From Polynucleobacter sp. 30F-ANTBAC (GTDB lineage Bacteria; Pseudomonadota; Gammaproteobacteria; Burkholderiales; Burkholderiaceae), in the NCBI RefSeq assembly GCF_018882385.1, contig NZ_JACVON010000001.1, forward strand, positions 356,942-420,941: a DNA stretch of 64,000 nt, written 5' to 3'. Positions 57,000 through 64,000 of the stretch are shown here, one piece after another (position 1 is the stretch's first letter; every line of letters begins with the position of its first letter). The notes below the pieces were generated by a model, which saw only the letters and a program-made list of their open reading frames with translations, was not told where the DNA came from and did not search any database. Made by a program: the position numbers and the translations under genes.

Positions 57000-57980
57000 A
57001 TGACTGATAAATACTCCCTAGATTCACTCCAAGTCTTTGTTTTTGACGGCGCACCTGTTCGCGGTGAAATCGTGAATATTCGAGACTCTTGGCAAGCTGT
57101 TTTGGCACGTAAAGACTATCCACCTGCTGTCAAAAAGCTTCTTGGCGACCTTGTTGCGGCCGGAGTATTGCTGTGTGGCACCCTTAAATTTAACGGCAGC
57201 ATGATCATTCAGGCGCAAGGTAATGGCGCTGTTCGTTTATTGGTTTTGGAATGCAATGAACATTTAGTGATTCGTGCTACTGCCAAACTCAATGATGATA
57301 TTGATTTATCAAGTCTTGCTGATGATGCCAATTTATCAGACTTAATTAACCCCGATGGCATGGGTCGCTTGGTCATTACGCTGGATCCAGCCGATCGCCA
57401 GCCGGGTCAAACCCCTTACCAAGGGATCGTCGCGCTCAGCGATGATGGCAAACCGGTTCAGAGCGTTGCTGAAGCGATTACCTTGTATATGAGAGATTCT
57501 GAGCAGTTAGAAACTCGCTTGTGGTTAGCGAGCGATGAAGAGTCTTGTGGTGGCTTGTTGTTGCAAAGACTACCTAATATGGGTGGGCAGTTAAATATGG
57601 ACGATGCATTAGCCGCAGAGGGTTGGACAAGACTCCAAATGTTATCGGATACGGTCACTCCTAACGAACTCCTTAATCTAGAGCCTAAAGTATTAATGAA
57701 TCGTCTCTATCTTGATGAGTCAGCTCACCATGGAGTAAGAAGTTTTGATCCGCGCCCTATCCAGTTTGGATGTCGCTGTTCACGCCTTAAAGTTGCCGAT
57801 ATGTTGAAGATGCTAGGTGAAGAGGAAGTCAATAGTATCCTTCTTGAGAAAGATGAAGTTGAGACAAACTGTGATTTTTGTGGCCAGGTCTATATTTTTG
57901 ATGCGGTTGACTGCAAACAGATATTTGCAAGCCCGACCATTGTGGATGCAGTGAAACAACCGCCTCAATCAAAGCACTAA
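57000..57980 (+). CDS. hslO: Redox-regulated chaperone Hsp33
   Basis: A 326-residue Hsp33. The N-terminal domain (about 1-230) includes CGTLKFNGSMIIQAQGNG; the C-terminal switch has the four zinc Cys in FGCRCSRLK and ETNCDFCGQVYIF. Under oxidative and heat stress these form disulfides and activate the holdase. Slightly longer than the E. coli protein (about 290). The start codon is 7 bp after a TACAAT with no Shine-Dalgarno sequence. It is convergent with ftsB, 16 bp away, with no clear terminator between. Confidence 0.95.
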   Translation: MTDKYSLDSLQVFVFDGAPVRGEIVNIRDSWQAVLARKDYPPAVKKLLGDLVAAGVLLCGTLKFNGSMIIQAQGNGAVRLLVLECNEHLVIRATAKLNDDIDLSSLADDANLSDLINPDGMGRLVITLDPADRQPGQTPYQGIVALSDDGKPVQSVAEAITLYMRDSEQLETRLWLASDEESCGGLLLQRLPNMGGQLNMDDALAAEGWTRLQMLSDTVTPNELLNLEPKVLMNRLYLDESAHHGVRSFDPRPIQFGCRCSRLKVADMLKMLGEEEVNSILLEKDEVETNCDFCGQVYIFDAVDCKQIFASPTIVDAVKQPPQSKH

Positions 57981-57996
57981 CAGGCGTTACTGGCTA

Positions 57997-58311
57997 TTAT
58001 TTCCTAGCCTCATCCTTAGCAGGGTCACTTGGGAGTCTTTTTCCAGGCACGACTTGCACAAAGATCTCGCCCTCTTTGCTCATGCCATACTCGGCACGGG
58101 CACGCTCTTCGATAGCCTTGGTGCCGTCTTTTAAATCTTTAACTTCGCCAGATAGCTTGGCATTACGAGCCGCTAGGGCCTCGTTCTTATCCATTTGTTT
58201 GGACACCTGACGATCTAACTCATACACTCTGAGCCAACCACCCTTACCCAGCCACAATGGGTACTGAATAATAACTAAGAGAGCCAACATGCCGTAAACA
58301 ACGATACGCAT
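57997..58311 (-). CDS. ftsB: Cell division protein FtsB
   Basis: A 104-residue bitopic protein of the FtsQLB divisome complex. It has a short cytoplasmic N-terminus, a transmembrane helix (about 4-21, [19 protein letters not shown]), and a periplasmic coiled coil (about 30-75) followed by [18 protein letters not shown], the FtsB signature. It lies 36 bp after eno, its usual neighbour (eno-ftsB). Confidence 0.94.
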   Translation of the reverse strand: MRIVVYGMLALLVIIQYPLWLGKGGWLRVYELDRQVSKQMDKNEALAARNAKLSGEVKDLKDGTKAIEERARAEYGMSKEGEIFVQVVPGKRLPSDPAKDEARK

Positions 58312-58347
58312 AGGGCTCTCTTATATCTCTACGTTAAGTTCTAGAAC

Positions 58348-59643
<1,296 letters not shown>

Positions 59644-59678
59644 CTAAAAATGATTTAAATAGTTATTTAAAAGTTAAT

Positions 59679-60536
59679 TTATTGAAAATCTTTTTCTAAA
59701 AATACGTTGCCTGTTTTAACAACGTTATCTAGCGCTACCAACGTAGCTAATAAATCTTTCATGCGACCTAATGGCACTGCATTGGGGCCATCCGATAAGG
59801 CTTTTGCAGGGTTAGGATGTGTCTCCATAAACAAACCACTGATGCCCACAGCGACTGCTGCTCTAGCTAAGACAGGCACCATCTCACGTTGCCCACCACT
59901 GCTAGTACCTTGACCACCTGGCAATTGAACAGAATGCGTTGCATCAAATACGACTGGCGCGTTGGTTTCGCGCATGATCGCTAAGCTACGCATATCAGAA
60001 ACCAAGTTGTTGTAACCGAATGAAGCACCACGCTCACACGCCATGAAAACATCATCGGGTAAGTTGGCTTCTTTTGCGGCGGCACGCGCTTTATCAATCA
60101 CGTTTTTCATATCGCCAGGAGCCAAGAATTGACCCTTCTTGATATTGACTGGCTTACCGCTTTGAGCGCAAGCACGAATGAAGTCTGTTTGGCGGCATAA
60201 AAAAGCTGGGGTTTGCAACACATCAACCACCGCAGAAACTGGCTTGATCTCGCTGATGTCGTGAATATCCGTCAAGATATGCACACCCAACTCTTTTTTA
60301 ACTTTAGCCAAAATTTCTAAACCCTTTTCCATACCTAAGCCACGGAATGAGGTGCCTGAAGAACGATTCGCTTTATCAAACGAAGATTTATAGATAAATG
60401 GAATGCCTAAGCTCGATGTAATTTCTTTTAGCTGACCCGCTGTATCCATCGCCATCTGCTCAGACTCAATCACGCATGTACCAGCGATTAAGAAGAAACG
60501 CTTATCTAAACCAATTTCAAAATCACATAATTTCAT
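59679..60536 (-). CDS. kdsA: 3-deoxy-8-phosphooctulonate synthase
   Basis: A 285-residue enzyme that condenses phosphoenolpyruvate with arabinose-5-phosphate to form KDO-8-phosphate for lipopolysaccharide. Motifs include [28 protein letters not shown] [31 protein letters not shown] and [20 protein letters not shown]. It lies 36 bp after pyrG and 44 bp before eno. Confidence 0.97.
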   Translation of the reverse strand: MKLCDFEIGLDKRFFLIAGTCVIESEQMAMDTAGQLKEITSSLGIPFIYKSSFDKANRSSGTSFRGLGMEKGLEILAKVKKELGVHILTDIHDISEIKPVSAVVDVLQTPAFLCRQTDFIRACAQSGKPVNIKKGQFLAPGDMKNVIDKARAAAKEANLPDDVFMACERGASFGYNNLVSDMRSLAIMRETNAPVVFDATHSVQLPGGQGTSSGGQREMVPVLARAAVAVGISGLFMETHPNPAKALSDGPNAVPLGRMKDLLATLVALDNVVKTGNVFLEKDFQ

Positions 60537-60572
60537 CAGATACTCCGTGTAGGACTCAACCAGAGCATTGCT

Positions 60573-62228
<1,656 letters not shown>

Positions 62229-62245
62229 TTAGTGGGTAATACGCA

Positions 62246-62275
62246 ATTATAGCGATACCCGGAAAGAATGTTCAA
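62246..62275 (-). promoter_or_regulatory. Promoter of pyrG
   Basis: On the minus strand, -35 TTGAAC at 62275-62270 and -10 TATAAT at 62251-62246 with an 18-bp spacer. A start near 62239 gives a leader of about 20 bases. Confidence 0.6.
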
Positions 62276-62313
62276 AAATTACGCATTTTTGTCACTAAAA
62301 GCTTGCCAAGCCC

Positions 62314-63033
62314 CTACCAGACTGGATCTTCAATTTCCGAGAAAATTTGGCGCAGCCTTTTACCCCAGGTTTCATGAATCATTTTGAAATAATCGTCCCG
62401 CTCATCGATCACTTTCATGTGATTGGCCGTTAAGTCATCATTGGGGTAAATCAACATATCCAAAGGTAATCCTACAGAGATATTTGACTTTAATGTCGAA
62501 TCCATTGAAATCAAGGCGCACTTGGCCGCCTCTTTTAAGGATGTATTGGGCGTAATCACTCGATCCAAAATTGGTTTACCGTACTTCGCCTCCCCAATCT
62601 GAAAATATGGGGTCTCAACCGTCGCCTCAATGAAATTTCCTGCAGCATAGACCTGAAAGATCGATGGAGCCTGTCCTTTGATCTGTCCACCAAAGATGAG
62701 GTTGATATTGAATTCAATCCCAGATTTCTGAAGCTCATCGGCATCACGATCTCTCACCTTTCTGACCACATCACCTACAACTTGGGTAGCCTCAAAAAGC
62801 GTAGTCGCATTCCAAATACTAGGTGCATCTGGCTCAGGATGGTTTAAGTAGTGCCTCACCGCCTGAGTGATCGCCAAATTGCCAGCGGACATCAGAACCA
62901 TCAAACGATCCCCCTCTTTATTAAAGATGACCATCTTCCTAAAATTGGATACCGCATCCACACCGGCATTGGTTCTGCTATCTGATAAAAATACCAACCC
63001 CTCATCCAAACGAACTGCCACACAATAAGTCAT
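62314..63033 (-). CDS. Anbu-type proteasome-like peptidase (COG3484)
   Basis: A 239-residue Ntn-hydrolase related to proteasome beta subunits. The start at 63033 (ATG with GGGTGAT upstream) places Thr2 directly after Met, in MTYCVAVRLDEGLVFLSDSR, so removal of Met would expose the Thr nucleophile; the Asp-Ser-Arg at 17-19 fits the beta-subunit active site. The frame stays open 33 codons further upstream but that extension hides the Thr. KMVIFNKEGDRLMVLMSAGNLA and LIFGGQIKGQAPSIFQVYAAGNFIEA are family-like. Anbu assembles into open rings in other bacteria; substrates are unknown. It follows the alpha-E gene by 43 bp. Confidence 0.88.
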   Translation of the reverse strand: MTYCVAVRLDEGLVFLSDSRTNAGVDAVSNFRKMVIFNKEGDRLMVLMSAGNLAITQAVRHYLNHPEPDAPSIWNATTLFEATQVVGDVVRKVRDRDADELQKSGIEFNINLIFGGQIKGQAPSIFQVYAAGNFIEATVETPYFQIGEAKYGKPILDRVITPNTSLKEAAKCALISMDSTLKSNISVGLPLDMLIYPNDDLTANHMKVIDERDDYFKMIHETWGKRLRQIFSEIEDPVW

Positions 63034-63076
63034 ATCACCCTGTCGTTTTCTATTTTTAAATTTTTCGAGTGCGCTC

Positions 63077-64000
63077 TTAGGCAACCATCTCTTCAATCGG
63101 CACCAAGAAATCATGGCTGATCCCGCTACCAATTAATCCCACCTTAGCTAAAAACTCGGTTAAGTAGGGATGCAAGCCTTTTTCAAGGATTTCTTGAATA
63201 TTGGCATCTCGTAATTCAGCCAATAAATTTCTAGTTTGAGTCATCGTTCTGCTGGAATGAGAATTCCTGACCTTACCCAATAGATCCACCACCTCATTCA
63301 CACAGGCTGCTAGAGATCTTGGCATATCAGCTCGCAAAATTAGTAACTCAGCCACTCTCTCAGGCGTGATGACATCTCGATAGACCTTGCGATAAATTTC
63401 AAAGGCAGAAACGGAACGCAAAATAGCTGCCCAATAGTAAAAATCATCCACTGAATCATTACCGTGATCACGCATGTTTTCTGCTGTGAGCGATTTCACA
63501 TCCAACAAACGAGCGGTATTGTCAGCGCGCTCAATAAAGGTACCTAAACGAATGAAGTAATAGACTTCATCGCGCACCATGGTGCCATGTTGAACACCCC
63601 GAGTTTGATGAGACCGAAACTTGACCCACTCAAAAAACTCGGCAGGAGCTGACTCTAGCGTGCCATCCCGCATTTTTTTCTGAGCCTCTAACCAAGTGGT
63701 GTTAATGGTCTCCCATAATTCTGTGGTCATAGAGCCTCTCACCGCTCTTGCATTTTCTCGGGCTGCCTGAAGGCATCTCATAATGGAGGACGGGTTATTC
63801 ATATCACTCACCATGAACTGAATCACATCTTGTGGAGACATTAAGACATGGTTGGCATCGAATGCTTGTGTCAATTCAGATATTTCCAATAAGGCTCGCC
63901 AAGCTTGCTCAGCAACCTGAGCTGATTGTGGCAGCAAAGACATTTGATAGTTAACGTCTAGCATGCGCGCGGTATTTTCAGCACGCTCGGTATAACGTGA
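63077..64000 (-). CDS. Alpha-E domain protein (COG2307), cut by window edge
   Basis: The frame enters from the right edge with SRYTERAENTARMLDVNYQM, which is the conserved beginning of alpha-E proteins minus its first residues, so only about 10-15 residues are missing. The 307 visible residues are almost all alpha-helical, with ERADNTARLLDVKSL and VREVVDLLGKVR-like CVNEVVDLLGKVRNSHSSRT. Alpha-E proteins are found with circularly permuted ATP-grasp, transglutaminase and Anbu genes and are thought to take part in peptide ligation or modification; function unproven. Anbu follows 43 bp downstream. Confidence 0.85.
   Translation of the reverse strand, partial: SRYTERAENTARMLDVNYQMSLLPQSAQVAEQAWRALLEISELTQAFDANHVLMSPQDVIQFMVSDMNNPSSIMRCLQAARENARAVRGSMTTELWETINTTWLEAQKKMRDGTLESAPAEFFEWVKFRSHQTRGVQHGTMVRDEVYYFIRLGTFIERADNTARLLDVKSLTAENMRDHGNDSVDDFYYWAAILRSVSAFEIYRKVYRDVITPERVAELLILRADMPRSLAACVNEVVDLLGKVRNSHSSRTMTQTRNLLAELRDANIQEILEKGLHPYLTEFLAKVGLIGSGISHDFLVPIEEMVA

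Overview
The window is about 64 kb of bacterial chromosome, AT-leaning by eye and densely packed. Gene content and order point to a betaproteobacterium of the Burkholderiaceae, most likely Polynucleobacter or a close freshwater relative. The clusters ndk-rlmN-ispG-hisS-yfgM-bamB-der-hfq-hflX-hflK-hflC-hisZ-purA and surE-pcm-nlpD-rpoS support this, as do the short hisZ and the ffs gene divergent from dnaX. Most genes lie on the minus strand in long runs with gaps of a few bases or stop/start overlaps (TAATG, ATGA, GTGA). This assignment is inference from gene order; no 16S gene is present.

Layout. 1-1.2 kb: the N-terminal part of a secreted beta-propeller protein and two tandem copies of a small coiled-coil/membrane protein. 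1.3-8.8 kb: hrpA divergent from argA, then yggX, rpiA and tal. 8.9-26.1 kb: a minus-strand run covering rRNA methylation and RNA decay (rlmB, rnr), purine and histidine synthesis (purA, hisZ), membrane protease control (hflK/hflC), the GTPases hflX and der, hfq, outer-membrane assembly (bamB, yfgM), hisS, ispG, rlmN and ndk. 26.3-33.8 kb: a Bax-inhibitor-like membrane protein, rlmD, a DEDDy exonuclease, rpoS-nlpD-pcm-surE, an unlisted 51-residue membrane ORF, recR and ybaB. 33.9-41.9 kb: dnaX, the 4.5S RNA gene and an AddA/AddB-type helicase-nuclease pair. 42-47.4 kb: trxA, rho, rpmE2, a GT39-like glycosyltransferase and a MATE exporter. 47.4-52.2 kb: two small lipoproteins, an ABC-F ATPase and rhlE. 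52.4-53.2 kb: a BrnT/BrnA-like toxin-antitoxin module. 53.2-55.6 kb: tRNA-Asp, tRNA-Glu and tRNA-Ala, gltX and an NYN-domain gene. 55.7-64 kb: an MFS transporter, hslO, ftsB-eno-kdsA-pyrG, and an Anbu proteasome-like peptidase with an alpha-E protein cut by the window edge.

Most of the window is housekeeping. The parts that depart from it are the BrnTA-like module, which has two identical palindromic operators, one filling the spacer of a good sigma-70 promoter; the NYN gene placed 4 bp upstream of gltX and a tRNA-Ala/Glu/Asp array; the tandem DUF1640-like genes with near-identical ends and divergent centres; an Anbu/alpha-E pair without the usual transglutaminase between or after them; direct rlmN/ispG overlap where relatives often carry rodZ; and several genes (argA, tal, hslO) whose -10-like hexamers lie so close to the start codon that leaderless transcripts are likely. 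I found no insertion sequences, prophage, CRISPR array or rRNA operon.
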